Numbered from the stretch's first letter, positions 35,394 to 43,962 are shown. The stretch is 56,713 bases of DNA from Bacteroidia bacterium (GCA_025999935.1 BNXY01000014.1:1-56713); one strand, 5' to 3'. A program made the numbers and translations. The notes: generated by a model not told the origin, from the letters alone.

Positions 35394-36236
35394 ATGCAAT
35401 TAATACATACAATTGTTGATTTACAAAAGGAATTATTGAGGAATAGGGCGCAACAAAAAGCCATCGGATTTGTTCCTACCATGGGCGCTTTACATCAAGG
35501 GCACCTCGAATTAGTGAAACGTTCGGTCGCTGAAAATGGCGTTTCGATAGTCAGTATTTTTGTCAATCCGACCCAGTTTAATGATAAAAATGATTTGCTG
35601 AAATATCCCCGAACTTTGGATGTCGATTGTCATTTATTACAGACAATCGATTGTGATTATGTTTTTGCCCCGTCCGTAGAGGAAATTTATCCCGAACCGG
35701 ATGAGCGGCAATTTGAGTTTGGCGCTTTAGCCAATGTCATGGAAGGACAATTTCGTCCGGGACATTTCAATGGTGTGGCGCAGATAGTGAGCCGTCTTTT
35801 TGACATTGTAAAACCCGATAAGGCGTATTTTGGGGAAAAAGATTTTCAGCAATTGGCCATTATCCGCGAATTGGTAAAACAATTGAATCTCAATGTTCAA
35901 ATTGTAGCTTGCCCCATTGTTCGCGAAAAAGAAGGATTGGCGTTGAGTAGCCGGAATGCGCGTCTGACTGAAAATCAAAGGAAAGAAGCGCTGCTTATTT
36001 CCAAAACTTTGTTTGAAAGCAAAAAGCGATGGAAGGAATTTCCGGTGCAAGCATTAAAACAGTGGGTAATCCATGAAATCAATGCCGCTTCCGAATTGCA
36101 AACCGAATATTTCGATATTGTGGATGGCTTTACCTTGCAGTCGATTGAAAATTGGGAAGATACGGAATATCCGGTCGGATGTGCCGCTGTTTTTGCAGGA
36201 GAAGTTCGGTTAATAGATAATATTTCATACTTATGA
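35394..36236 (+). CDS. panC: Pantothenate synthetase
   Basis: The 280-residue enzyme joins pantoate and beta-alanine with ATP to make pantothenate. Class-defining motifs are [16 protein letters not shown] (HxGH, about residues 27-42), [16 protein letters not shown], the [20 protein letters not shown] block, [17 protein letters not shown] and ALSSRNARL. The length is typical. The stop codon overlaps the panD start by 4 nt (ATGA), so translation is probably coupled. A TAGCTTTG -7 box is at 35364-35371, 22 nt before the ATG. Confidence 0.95.
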   Translation: MQLIHTIVDLQKELLRNRAQQKAIGFVPTMGALHQGHLELVKRSVAENGVSIVSIFVNPTQFNDKNDLLKYPRTLDVDCHLLQTIDCDYVFAPSVEEIYPEPDERQFEFGALANVMEGQFRPGHFNGVAQIVSRLFDIVKPDKAYFGEKDFQQLAIIRELVKQLNLNVQIVACPIVREKEGLALSSRNARLTENQRKEALLISKTLFESKKRWKEFPVQALKQWVIHEINAASELQTEYFDIVDGFTLQSIENWEDTEYPVGCAAVFAGEVRLIDNISYL

Positions 36237-36583
36237 TGATTCAAGTACTTAAATCCAAATTACATAGAGTGACGGTAACAGACGCCAGCCTGAACTATAT
36301 CGGCAGCGTTACCATCGATGAAGATTTGATGGATGCGGCCAATTTTATTGAAGGCGAAAAAGTGCATATCGTGAACAATAATAACGGCGAACGCATTGAA
36401 ACCTACATTATCAAAGGCGCTCGCGGCTCAGGAATTATTTGTCTGAACGGAGCCGCCGCGCGCAAATTTCTTCCGGGAGACATCATTATCATTATATCTT
36501 ATGCCTTGCTGGATTTTGAAGAAGCAAAACGGTTCAAACCAACCATTGTTTTTCCTGATACGGCAACGAATAAAATTTTATAA
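36233..36583 (+). CDS. panD: Aspartate 1-decarboxylase proenzyme
   Basis: The 116-residue pyruvoyl-dependent enzyme makes beta-alanine from aspartate for Pan[21 protein letters not shown] contains the self-cleavage site Gly24-Ser25, the same numbers as in E. coli when MMIQVL is taken as the start. [12 protein letters not shown] and [20 protein letters not shown] are family-typical. It overlaps panC by 4 nt. Confidence 0.95.
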   Translation: MMIQVLKSKLHRVTVTDASLNYIGSVTIDEDLMDAANFIEGEKVHIVNNNNGERIETYIIKGARGSGIICLNGAAARKFLPGDIIIIISYALLDFEEAKRFKPTIVFPDTATNKIL

Positions 36584-36587
36584 ATAT

Positions 36588-37481
36588 ATGCTTGATTTCA
36601 AACCTATTACCATTGACGATAAAGAAATAATTCAAGGATTCTTTGATAAAAACGTTTTTGGAAATTGCGATTTTTCTTTTGCCAATATTTTTAGCTGGAA
36701 GCATTTATACAATACGACTTTTGCCGTTGAAGACGGTTTTCTGTATATCCGCTTTCAGGCAAGGGACGATTTGCCGGGTTATCTTTTCCCATTGGGAGCG
36801 GGCGATTTGAAAAAGGCGCTCGAATGTCTGTCGCAGGATGCAAAAGAGCGTATTGCGCCCGTTCACCTGTATGCCGTTACGCAAAAAATGTTCGATTTTA
36901 TCGAAGAAATAATGCCCGGTCAATTCAGCTATGAAAAAGAAAGAGATTGGTATGAATATATTTATTCTTCCGAAGATTTAATCTCGTTGGTTGGGAAAAA
37001 ATACCAAGCCAAACGGAACCATATCAATAAATTCAAACGGACTTACCAGTGGGAATACCTTCCGATAACAAGAGAAATTATTCCCGATTGTTTGAAACTC
37101 TATGAACGTTGGTGCGCTGAAAACGGCGGTTGCAATACTGAACAGACCTTGGTTGAAGAACGAATCGCCACTGAAAAAGCTTTCCATTATTTTGAAAAAT
37201 TGGGTTTAATCGGAGGCGCCTTGCGGATTAACGGGGAAATTCTCGCGTATTCCTACGGTCAGTCCTTGGGGAAAGACGTTTTTGGGGTACATGCGGAAAA
37301 ATGCCTTTACGAAATTGACGGCGGATTCACAATGATCAACCAGCAATTTGCCGAACACAATTGTGCGGCTTATCCCTACATCAACCGGGAAGAAGATTTG
37401 GGTTTGGAGTCGCTCCGCAAAGCGAAAATGTCGTATCAACCGGCCATTCTGTTGGAAAAAGGTTCCGCATGGATGAAGTAA
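36588..37481 (+). CDS. DUF2156 (GNAT-fold, MprF-C-like) protein
   Basis: The 297-residue protein matches DUF2156, the GNAT-fold pair also found as the C-terminal domain of MprF lysyl-phosphatidylglycerol synthases: NCDFSFANIFSWKHLYNTTF, KKYQAKRNHINKFKR and YPYINREEDLGLESLRKAKM. Related soluble proteins may transfer aminoacyl or acyl groups, and the substrate here is unknown. An in-frame ATG at 36501 lies inside panD, so the ATG at 36588, 4 nt after the panD stop, is taken as the start. It is third in the panC-panD-DUF2156-GNAT-MATE run. Confidence 0.85.
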   Translation: MLDFKPITIDDKEIIQGFFDKNVFGNCDFSFANIFSWKHLYNTTFAVEDGFLYIRFQARDDLPGYLFPLGAGDLKKALECLSQDAKERIAPVHLYAVTQKMFDFIEEIMPGQFSYEKERDWYEYIYSSEDLISLVGKKYQAKRNHINKFKRTYQWEYLPITREIIPDCLKLYERWCAENGGCNTEQTLVEERIATEKAFHYFEKLGLIGGALRINGEILAYSYGQSLGKDVFGVHAEKCLYEIDGGFTMINQQFAEHNCAAYPYINREEDLGLESLRKAKMSYQPAILLEKGSAWMK

Positions 37482-37487
37482 ATAATT

Positions 37488-38138
37488 ATGATTCAACAAG
37501 GAAAAGAAAAATACAAAGGCACATTGAAAGAAATGTGGAAACAATGTTTTCCACACGATTCCGACCAATTTATCAAATTCTACTTTAATAAGGTGTATAA
37601 AAACGACGAAACGCTTATTTTTGTGGAAAACGCTCAGCCTGTTGCAGCCTTGCAGATGATTCCCTATTCGCTGAAAATCGGTGAAACCGTCTATTCCGCC
37701 GGTTATATTTCCGGCGCCATGACCCACCCCGATTTCCAAAAAAAAGGATATATGGGTCAATTATTAAATGCCGCTTTTGAAGCAATGAAAGATAAAGGAT
37801 TCGATTATACTTTTTTGATTCCGCAAGAAGAATGGCTGTTTGAGTTTTATGAGAGGTTTGGGTATCAGCGCTTTGTTTCTTCTTTTAATGACTTTAAGGA
37901 TCTAAAAGACTTTAAAGTCCTTAAGGAAATTAACTCTTATGCCGAACACACCCGGTTTCTCGCAACCCTGCCGAATGCTGTTCTAAAATCTGAAGAACAA
38001 TTTTCCAATATTGTCGCGGATTGTTTGGCGGATGGAAGCAACCTCATCGACCTTAAAGAGAAGCGAGGCATGATTAAAAAACTCAATCCTTCGGCGGAAA
38101 TAGTTACCCACCTTTATTTGGGCCGGATGCTCGATTAA
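37488..38138 (+). CDS. GNAT family acetyltransferase with inserted repeat
   Basis: The 216-residue protein has the acetyl-CoA-binding signature of GNAT enzymes: SGAMTHPDFQKKGYMGQLLN (about 83-102, motif A as Q-x-x-G-x-x-G variant), then EEWLFEFYERFGYQRFV. Directly after this fold, residues 135-147 (DFKDLKDFKVLKE) are encoded by the same 9-nt repeat found in the A2M gene. It follows the DUF2156 gene by 6 nt and precedes the MATE gene by 4 nt. The substrate is unknown. Confidence 0.82.
   Translation: MIQQGKEKYKGTLKEMWKQCFPHDSDQFIKFYFNKVYKNDETLIFVENAQPVAALQMIPYSLKIGETVYSAGYISGAMTHPDFQKKGYMGQLLNAAFEAMKDKGFDYTFLIPQEEWLFEFYERFGYQRFVSSFNDFKDLKDFKVLKEINSYAEHTRFLATLPNAVLKSEEQFSNIVADCLADGSNLIDLKEKRGMIKKLNPSAEIVTHLYLGRMLD
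37890..37928 (+). repeat. GACTTTAAGGAT-type micro-repeat in the GNAT gene
   Basis: About four 9-nt units of the form (C/T)TTAA(A/G)GA(C/T) encode DFKDLKDFKVLKE in frame. The pattern matches 28593-28632. It lies right after the conserved acetyltransferase fold. Confidence 0.7.
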
Positions 38139-38142
38139 GGCC

Positions 38143-39477
38143 ATGGAAAAGACTTCTTATTCTTATGCCCAAATCGGGAAAATCGCTTATCCGATTTTTT
38201 TAACTTTGCTGGTTCAGAACCTGATTCAGGTAATTGATACGGCTTTTCTGGGGCATGTCGGAGAAGTTGAATTGGGCGCGTCGGCCATTGCCGGAATTTA
38301 TTATATCGCAGTTTTCACGGTGGCTTTCGGATTCAGCACCGGCGCCCAGATATTAATCGGACGGCGGAACGGAGAAAAAAACTTCGATAAAATCGGAGAA
38401 ATTATGCTTTTCGGTACGGTTTTTCTGTGGATAATGGCATTCTTCATATTCGGATTTACCCGGTTGTTTTCAGCGCCCATTTTGGGAAGCGCTTTACATT
38501 CTCCGCAAGTATTGAAAGCCTCGCTTGAATATTTGGATTGGCGAATCTATGGACTGCTTTTTTCTACCGTCAACGTCATGTTTCGTGCATTTTTTGTGGG
38601 GATAACACGCACCAAAGTTTTGACTTTCAATGCCATTCTGATGGCTTTGACCAATGTGTTTTTTGATTATGCAATGATTTTCGGACATTGGGGATTCCCC
38701 AAAATGGGCATAGGCGGCGCCGCATTGGCATCGGTAATCTCGGAAGCAGTTTCGGTTACGTTTTTCTTTGTCTATCTGTTTTGTGCGGTTGACTTGAAAA
38801 AGTACGGTTTTATCGGGATAATTTGGAAAAATTTCAAAGTAATCCGGAATATTTTGAACGTTTCTCTTTCCCTGATGATTCAACAATTTCTTTCCCTGAG
38901 TACTTGGTTGGTTTTCTTCTTTGTCATCGAACGGATGGGCGAAACCACCTTGGCTATTTCCAATATTATCCGCAGTTTTTACATGATAATCGGGATTCCG
39001 GTTTTCGCCTTGTCTTCCACGGCGAGCACCTTGGTCAGCAATACGATAGGCGCCGGAAAGCAAAGCGAAGTGATTGCGCTGATTTGGAAAATAGCGCGAT
39101 TGGCCTTGGCAATCAGTCTGTTTTTCGTATTATTACTGGGTGTCTTCCCCGAATGGGCATTGCTGGTTTATACCTCCGACTCCGGATTAATCATGGAATC
39201 AATCCATTCACTCTATGTTATCTTACTCGTTTTATTGGTGTTATCTATTGGTAACGTGTTTTTTCAATCCGTTTCCGGAACGGGAAATACCCGCTCTGCA
39301 CTCGCCATTGAAATAACGACTTTGACTTTGTACCTGATTTGGATGTGGTTTGTGGCCATTTATCTGCAAGCCTCTTTAGCGGTCTGTTGGACTACCGAAT
39401 TGGTCTATGCCTTTTTCATCGGTCTGCTCAGTTATTTCTATTTCAAGCGCGGCCAATGGCAGAATAAGAAAATATGA
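38143..39477 (+). CDS. MATE family multidrug/sodium antiporter
   Basis: The 444-residue inner-membrane protein has about 12 hydrophobic segments and the two-bundle MATE pattern: YPIFLTLLVQNLIQVIDTAF and LGHVGEVELGASAIAG at the start of the first half, and VSLSLMIQQFLSLSTWLVFF at the start of the second half. Family members export drugs or metabolites using Na+ or H+ gradients. It is last in the panC-led gene run, and the start ATG lies 4 nt after the GNAT stop. The substrate is unknown. Confidence 0.92.
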   Translation: MEKTSYSYAQIGKIAYPIFLTLLVQNLIQVIDTAFLGHVGEVELGASAIAGIYYIAVFTVAFGFSTGAQILIGRRNGEKNFDKIGEIMLFGTVFLWIMAFFIFGFTRLFSAPILGSALHSPQVLKASLEYLDWRIYGLLFSTVNVMFRAFFVGITRTKVLTFNAILMALTNVFFDYAMIFGHWGFPKMGIGGAALASVISEAVSVTFFFVYLFCAVDLKKYGFIGIIWKNFKVIRNILNVSLSLMIQQFLSLSTWLVFFFVIERMGETTLAISNIIRSFYMIIGIPVFALSSTASTLVSNTIGAGKQSEVIALIWKIARLALAISLFFVLLLGVFPEWALLVYTSDSGLIMESIHSLYVILLVLLVLSIGNVFFQSVSGTGNTRSALAIEITTLTLYLIWMWFVAIYLQASLAVCWTTELVYAFFIGLLSYFYFKRGQWQNKKI

Positions 39478-39499
39478 TATTTACTATTTCATAACAAAC

Positions 39500-39513
39500 C
39501 CCCCTTTAGGGGG
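39500..39513. repeat. C5-TTTA-G5 palindrome, copy 1
   Basis: CCCCC TTTA GGGGG lies 22 nt after the MATE gene. The same 14-mer is at 49620-49633, and AAAA-centred versions are at 39538-39552 and 40241-40255. It looks like a dispersed intergenic palindrome. It has no T-tract, so it is a poor terminator. Confidence 0.75.
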
Positions 39514-39537
39514 AATTTTACTTTGAATTGTCTATTT

Positions 39538-39584
39538 CCCCCCAAAAGGGGGATTGACAGACGGCTTTATCTCGCCTAATTTTG
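39538..39584 (+). repeat. Promoter-carrying repeat before lipoprotein 1
   Basis: CCCCCCAAAAGGGGGATTGA is followed by a semi-conserved stretch with TTTATCTC and then the -7 box TAATTTTG at 39577-39584. The distance from the first C to the box is 39 nt, exactly as in the copy at 40241-40287. The ATG of the downstream gene is 72 nt after the box. Confidence 0.7.
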
Positions 39585-39655
39585 CTACCGATATGATATA
39601 TAAACGTATTAATTAAAAAAATACATATACTCTAACTTAATAAAATTATAAATTT

Positions 39656-40198
39656 ATGGAAAAAAAATCTTTCTTGTTGAGGAATGTGGCAACCGTATTT
39701 GCCTGCCTCGTAATTTTTAGTTTGGCGGGTTGCGACTCTGACGACAATGATAGCGATGATGATGGTAATAGTGGCAAATCAGAGAAAAAGGTTGAGTTTG
39801 TTCGTGGTAGCGTAATCATCCGCAACACTACGGTCAATGGTTTTTGGAACGGTGTCACTATCGAGTTTCAAGTGAATGTAATCAAAGGTTCCGGCGAATT
39901 CACATTCGAAACAAGTCTCCAGATGGCTGATAATCACTCACGAGTGCGTTCTTTTGGCGAATCCGGTCGTTTCAAGGAGTCCGATACTGTTACCGTTTCT
40001 TTTCCGGGACCCGGTGCCTATTATATCCGGCAAACGATTACTAATGGCAACCCTTATGGAAGAAGCGATCCCGGTCCTTTTGTATATCACATTGAAGGGA
40101 ATGACTTGAGCGCAGATATATCGTTAACTTATTATTGTAACAACTACAATGGAACTTGCGATGCAGCGTTTTCCGACATCTCAATTATTAAGGAATGA
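39656..40198 (+). CDS. Small lipoprotein with acidic linker
   Basis: The 180-residue product has a lipoprotein signal (SLAGC, cysteine about residue 26). A very acidic linker (DSDDNDSDDDG) holds the following domain away from the membrane. Residues about 50-180 are rich in beta-strand patterns (VEFVRGSVIIRNTTVNGFWN, ADISLTYYCNN). No family is recognised. Two cysteines near the C-terminus (YYCNNYNGTC) could form a disulphide. The role is unknown; surface exposure is likely. Confidence 0.65.
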   Translation: MEKKSFLLRNVATVFACLVIFSLAGCDSDDNDSDDDGNSGKSEKKVEFVRGSVIIRNTTVNGFWNGVTIEFQVNVIKGSGEFTFETSLQMADNHSRVRSFGESGRFKESDTVTVSFPGPGAYYIRQTITNGNPYGRSDPGPFVYHIEGNDLSADISLTYYCNNYNGTCDAAFSDISIIKE

Positions 40199-40240
40199 AA
40201 GTTCCACATACACTTCCGTGCCATTACCCGGCGAAGATTT

Positions 40241-40287
40241 CCCCCCAAAAGGGGGATTGATGCGCTCTTTTATCTCTGCTACCTTTG
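40241..40287 (+). repeat. Promoter-carrying repeat before lipoprotein 2
   Basis: The second copy of the C6-AAAA-G5-ATTGA element has its -7 box TACCTTTG at 40280-40287. The box again starts 39 nt after the first C. The downstream ATG is 41 nt after the box. Confidence 0.7.
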
Positions 40288-40327
40288 CCCAGGTAAAAAA
40301 TACACTAAACATTTAAATAATAAAAGT

Positions 40328-40990
40328 ATGAAAACATTCTCAAAATTTGCGCTCTATGTGATCCTTGTATCACTTACAGCTATCGGTTATTCTTGTAAGG
40401 AAGGTGATGATGACAACAATAATGGTAATGACGACAAAACTTCCGTTGAATTTGAGCATGGAAAACATTCGTATTTAATTGTAAAAGAATTAGAAACATG
40501 GGTAGCCGCTGCTGCCGATGCCGCTTCTCAAGGAGGTTATCTGGTTGAAATTGACGATCAAGCCGAACAGGATGCGGTTTATCAGGCAATTGTCAAATCG
40601 GGCATTTCCTCTTCCTATGTAAAAGTAAATGATGGAGGCGGTAGCGCGTATATCTGGATTGGTGCAACCGACAGATATGGCGAAGGCGCTTGGGTATGGA
40701 ATGGAGCAAACAAATCCGGTACACTTCCGATGTTTTGGTTTGGAGATAACACGGGAAGCGCCGTTGCCAAGGCTTATGTGAATTGGGGTGGAAAAGCTGC
40801 CGGAAAATTCAACGAACCGGACAATTTTACCGATGCTCAATATTCTCCGAAAGGACAAAACGCCGCTGCTATCGGATTGGCTAAGTGGCCGGCAGGTAGT
40901 TCGTCTCCATTAGGCGTAGCCGGAGAATGGAACGATATTGCGGAAAGCAATAAGCTCTATTATATTATTGAGTTCGACACAACGAAGTGA
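40328..40990 (+). CDS. Lipoprotein with C-type-lectin-like domain
   Basis: The 220-residue product has a lipoprotein signal (GYSC, cysteine about residue 23) and a D/N-rich linker (about 26-37). Residues about 40-218 follow the C-type lectin-like fold: GGYLVEIDDQAEQDAVYQAI, YIWIGATDRYGEGAWVWNGA, KAYVNWGGKAAGKFNEPDNF, and a late GEWNDIAESNKLYYIIEF. The WIG, EPDN and WND landmarks are kept, but the usual disulphide cysteines are absent, as is common in bacterial members. It may bind sugar or protein ligands at the surface; the ligand is unknown. Confidence 0.78.
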   Translation: MKTFSKFALYVILVSLTAIGYSCKEGDDDNNNGNDDKTSVEFEHGKHSYLIVKELETWVAAAADAASQGGYLVEIDDQAEQDAVYQAIVKSGISSSYVKVNDGGGSAYIWIGATDRYGEGAWVWNGANKSGTLPMFWFGDNTGSAVAKAYVNWGGKAAGKFNEPDNFTDAQYSPKGQNAAAIGLAKWPAGSSSPLGVAGEWNDIAESNKLYYIIEFDTTK

Positions 40991-41043
40991 TATTGATTGA
41001 TTAAAAAAGCAACAGTAAAGTTTCACATTAAATTTTTAAGACA

Positions 41044-41206
41044 ATGAAAAAAATGTATTCTTTAGCGATTGCGCTGATACTGAGTGTCAGTGCTGCGCAG
41101 GCAGGGCTTCCGCACAGGACAAAAATTGAACCGCGAACCCGACAGCGGCATCTACATCATTAAATATGATAACGGAAAAGCGAAAAAGGTGATGAACACA
41201 AAATAA
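41044..41206 (+). pseudogene. Frameshifted small secreted protein
   Basis: A clear signal peptide (MKKMYSLAIALILSVSAAQA) starts at 41044. Its frame then runs into arginine/histidine-rich nonsense and a stop at 41161. In the next frame, starting about 41102, the sequence continues sensibly as GFRTGQKLNREPDSG, then IYIIKYDNGKAKKVMNTK and a stop at 41204-41206. One base change in length near 41098-41106 would restore a protein of about 55 residues. The end resembles the strand-rich tail GIYIIK-x-x-NGK of some Bacteroidota secreted proteins. It is either a real frameshift or a sequencing error. Confidence 0.5.
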
Positions 41207-41227
41207 TTATTTAGAACAAAGATTATA

Positions 41228-41264
41228 AGAAACAAGATTCAAGACAATTATCTTGTTTCTTTTA
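41228..41264 (+). terminator. Rho-independent terminator after the small secreted gene
   Basis: AAGAAACAAGAT (41228-41239) pairs perfectly with ATCTTGTTTCTT (41250-41261) around a 10-nt loop and is followed by TTT. Confidence 0.7.
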
Positions 41265-41298
41265 ATCCTGATTCTTGATTCAAATAGAAAGTATTAAT

Positions 41299-41314
41299 CG
41301 ATCCTGAAAGGGAT
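41299..41314. repeat. Short GATCC hairpin
   Basis: GATCC, TGAAAG, GGATC form a short dyad 17 nt before the next start codon, within its untranslated leader. It is too small to call a regulator. Confidence 0.3.
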
Positions 41315-41330
41315 CACAACAATTTATTTT

Positions 41331-42125
41331 ATGAAAAAGTTATTATTTGTATTATTATTTGTAATGCCGTTTGTTTTTACATCTTGTGAAAAAGACAATG
41401 ATGAAACATCTTTAAAAGGCATTGAATTTGAGGAAGACGATGTGATTATTGGCATTGAAGAACAGTTGCAGCTAACGGTTCTGCCTCTGCCTGATAAAGC
41501 AGATCTTCCGAAAATCAACTATTCTTCGGATGACGAAAGCATCGTGACTATTTCCAAAAAAGGAAAAATTACCGGAATAAAAGCAGGAAAAACTACTGTT
41601 TATGCGGAAACTGCTGATGGAAAGTTTGAAGCCGAATGTGATGTAACCGTCAGAGGAGGCGGAGGAACCGGCAGTGGCGATGACTTGTACAGGGAACCGT
41701 ATCTGAAATTCGGAGCCAGCGCCTCCGATATAAAGAAATACGAAACTCGCGAAATACGAGATGAAGATGCTGAGACTTTGGCTTATCACGGAGAAAACAA
41801 TGATGTAAATTTCGTTCTATATATGTTTAATAGTAAAAAGTATAACGCTGCCGGAGTCGCATTCAACAACACTTCATCCATTTTGAACCGAGCTATTGCT
41901 TTTTTGAAAAAAAATTATGATTATTTGGGAATTGATGAAGATGGTGATTATGTCTTTTTATCTTCAGACGAGAAAATTCTCATTTTTATAACAAAACTTG
42001 ATAGTGGCAACTATGCAGCTATTTATCAGGAAGCCATCCGAAACAACGCACCGGCATTGCGCTCTTCCGGCAATTTCAAAGGATTTGTAAAGCCTTCCAA
42101 AGACGAAATGAAGGCTTTATACTGA
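41331..42125 (+). CDS. Lipoprotein with Big_2 Ig-like domain
   Basis: The 264-residue product has a lipoprotein signal (FTSC, cysteine about residue 19). Residues about 28-108 form a bacterial Ig-like domain of group 2: VIIGIEEQLQLTVLPLP, then SIVTISKKGKITGIKAGKTT, the hallmark strand pattern. A glycine-rich hinge (RGGGGTGSG) leads to a C-terminal region of about 150 residues not assigned to a family, which contains DEDGDYVFLSSDEKILIFIT. It is probably surface-exposed. It is the third lipoprotein gene in a row on this strand. Confidence 0.78.
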   Translation: MKKLLFVLLFVMPFVFTSCEKDNDETSLKGIEFEEDDVIIGIEEQLQLTVLPLPDKADLPKINYSSDDESIVTISKKGKITGIKAGKTTVYAETADGKFEAECDVTVRGGGGTGSGDDLYREPYLKFGASASDIKKYETREIRDEDAETLAYHGENNDVNFVLYMFNSKKYNAAGVAFNNTSSILNRAIAFLKKNYDYLGIDEDGDYVFLSSDEKILIFITKLDSGNYAAIYQEAIRNNAPALRSSGNFKGFVKPSKDEMKALY

Positions 42126-42339
42126 ATGATAAGAAAATGAGGCTGTCTTGAAAGCCAATCGTTCGTCATCCTATCTTTGTTGAAAAATACAAAAAGAATT
42201 ACTTTTGAGTATAAATTCAACAGAAGAAAGGGAAAGAAAAAGATTATAAATCGTCATAGGTACAGGATACCGTTCGCAAAGCGAGTCCCTTTCCTTGGTT
42301 CGACGTAGGATCCGCCTACTCCGTTGGCTACCGGGGTAA
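42126..42339. other. Non-coding stretch with decayed sequence
   Basis: No reading frame or RNA gene is supported here. The segment 42265-42340 is more GC-rich than the flanks and contains a small dyad, GTAGG...CCTAC (42306-42320). It may be the decayed front part of the remnant gene that follows. Confidence 0.4.
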
Positions 42340-42645
42340 AAAATAGGTAAACTTGCCTCCTGGCTTTTTCCGGTAGCCGACAAGGTTACGGTTTACCCGT
42401 TGGCAGGCCTGGGTATCCTGAATTACGGGTATGATTATTCGGTAGATTTGGGCGAATACGGCAGCTACGGCAGCAACGGCTCTACATCGGACATCGCCTT
42501 CAACCTCGGCGGCGGCGTCGACTACAAGCTGACCGTACACTCCGGTTTGCTCAAAGCGAACTCGCCGTCGCACAGAAGCGGATTCATACCAGTGGCAAAG
42601 AAGAAAAAGAGAGGGCTATGCAGCGCAAAATTTTTCCACTCTTAA
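42340..42645 (+). pseudogene. Remnant of an outer-membrane beta-barrel gene
   Basis: An open frame without a convincing start codes for FPVADKVTVYPLAGLGILNY, DYSVDLGEYGSYGSNGSTSD and IAFNLGGGVDYKLT, typical consecutive strands of a small porin-like barrel. It is bounded by a stop at 42337 upstream. After GGGVDYKLTVHSG the barrel-type sequence gives way to basic sequence (AKKKKRG) before a stop. Both ends are therefore lost. An ATG at 42400 exists but falls inside a strand. The base composition is more GC-rich than its neighbours. Confidence 0.55.
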
Positions 42646-42681
42646 TCGAATTGCCCTCAATCTAATTGATTTAAATATGTG

Positions 42682-43920
42682 TTAAAGAGCGTGCATCCGT
42701 TGTAACAAAGTTGGATGCGAATAATGCCAAAAAACAACTAAGGGATGTGGATTTAAGTTGCTCAGCGATTGTACGGAAATCTTTTTCAGAGCAGAGACAA
42801 GCGCTTCGCCCAGACCGAATTGTGCAGCAAAAGCATCGGCTTCATATTCATTTTTCCGCGAGATGAAATTGACCGCAAGTCCCAAAATTTCCGAAACCGG
42901 CGCAAATAGTAAAGAGAAACCAATCAATCCCAAATGAAAAGACGGCGTTTTACCACCCAAAGCTTCAGCCAATTGCTGATTTTCCAAAAACAACGACAAG
43001 ATATAAAAGGTCGCTCCCGTCGTCAACACCGAAAGCAGCATGGAATAAATAATGTGTTTCTTTTTATAATGTCCTGTTTCATGCGCCAATACCGCTACAA
43101 TTTCTTCCGTATTCAAATCATTCATCAGGGTATCGAACAAAACGATGCGTTTCTTTTTCCCGAATCCGGTAAAATAAGCATTGGCTTTGGTGCTCCGTTT
43201 TGAACCGTCCATCACATAAATATCGGTCAACTGAAACCCGGCTTTCCTTGCAAAATTTTCGATAGCCGTCCGCAATTCGCCGTCGGCTAAAGGCGTTTGC
43301 TTGTTGAACAGGGGCACAATCCATTCCGAATAAAAGAAAGTCATTACCAATGAGAATCCGGATACTGCCAGCCAAGCCAACAGCCAAAACCATTGGCCTG
43401 CGTATTGATAGATATACAAAACCGCCGTTAAAATCAGGCCGCCGAGAATTACACTCAATAAAATGCCTTTCAATCCATCCAGCAAAAACAACTTCCGGGT
43501 AGATTTGTTGAAACCGAAGCGTTCTTCAATCGTAAAAGTTTCATACCATTCAAATGGAAAATCAATGATTGCATTGGCCAACATCAAAAGACCAAAAAAC
43601 AACAAAGGCAATACCAAAAACTGTTCCGTATATTCACGAAGTAAATCGTCGAACCAACCCAGAAACCCGAACAACAATACCGAAAGAATGACCACAAAGG
43701 AAAATCCGCCGGAAAGCAATCCGAAACGGCTGTTCGTCTTCTGATAATCCTGCTGTTTGGCATATTCCTCCGGATTGTAAATTCCTTCCAATTCTTTGGG
43801 AATCAACGGACTCATCCGTTTCCGGTTCAGGTACGACAAAACTTGTCCCCAAACGAAACTGAGAACGAATATAGAGATTATGATGAAAAAATACAAATTA
43901 TACATATTTTGTATGTTCAA
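42682..43920 (-). CDS. M48 family (Ste24-like) membrane metalloprotease
   Basis: The 412-residue inner-membrane protease has multiple transmembrane segments. Its zinc site is HETGH at about residues 280-284, preceded by EEIVAVLA, with the distal ligand in KNEYEADAFAAQFG. This is the CAAX-protease-1/Ste24 arrangement, known to cut membrane or secreted peptides. A TATCTTTG box (43936-43929) lies 9 nt before the first ATG. A second in-frame ATG at 43905 (MYNLYFF) is an equally good start. The substrate is unknown. Confidence 0.9.
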   Translation of the reverse strand: MNIQNMYNLYFFIIISIFVLSFVWGQVLSYLNRKRMSPLIPKELEGIYNPEEYAKQQDYQKTNSRFGLLSGGFSFVVILSVLLFGFLGWFDDLLREYTEQFLVLPLLFFGLLMLANAIIDFPFEWYETFTIEERFGFNKSTRKLFLLDGLKGILLSVILGGLILTAVLYIYQYAGQWFWLLAWLAVSGFSLVMTFFYSEWIVPLFNKQTPLADGELRTAIENFARKAGFQLTDIYVMDGSKRSTKANAYFTGFGKKKRIVLFDTLMNDLNTEEIVAVLAHETGHYKKKHIIYSMLLSVLTTGATFYILSLFLENQQLAEALGGKTPSFHLGLIGFSLLFAPVSEILGLAVNFISRKNEYEADAFAAQFGLGEALVSALKKISVQSLSNLNPHPLVVFWHYSHPTLLQRMHAL

Positions 43921-43962
43921 TTAGCTGACAAAGATACGTTTTTTTTTGCTAATTTAATCCGA

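Noticed and set aside
41150..41206. Type 9 secretion sorting tail on the small peptide
   Set aside because: GIYIIK...NGK is suggestive, but the product is far too short and lacks the conserved spacing of a real C-terminal sorting domain.
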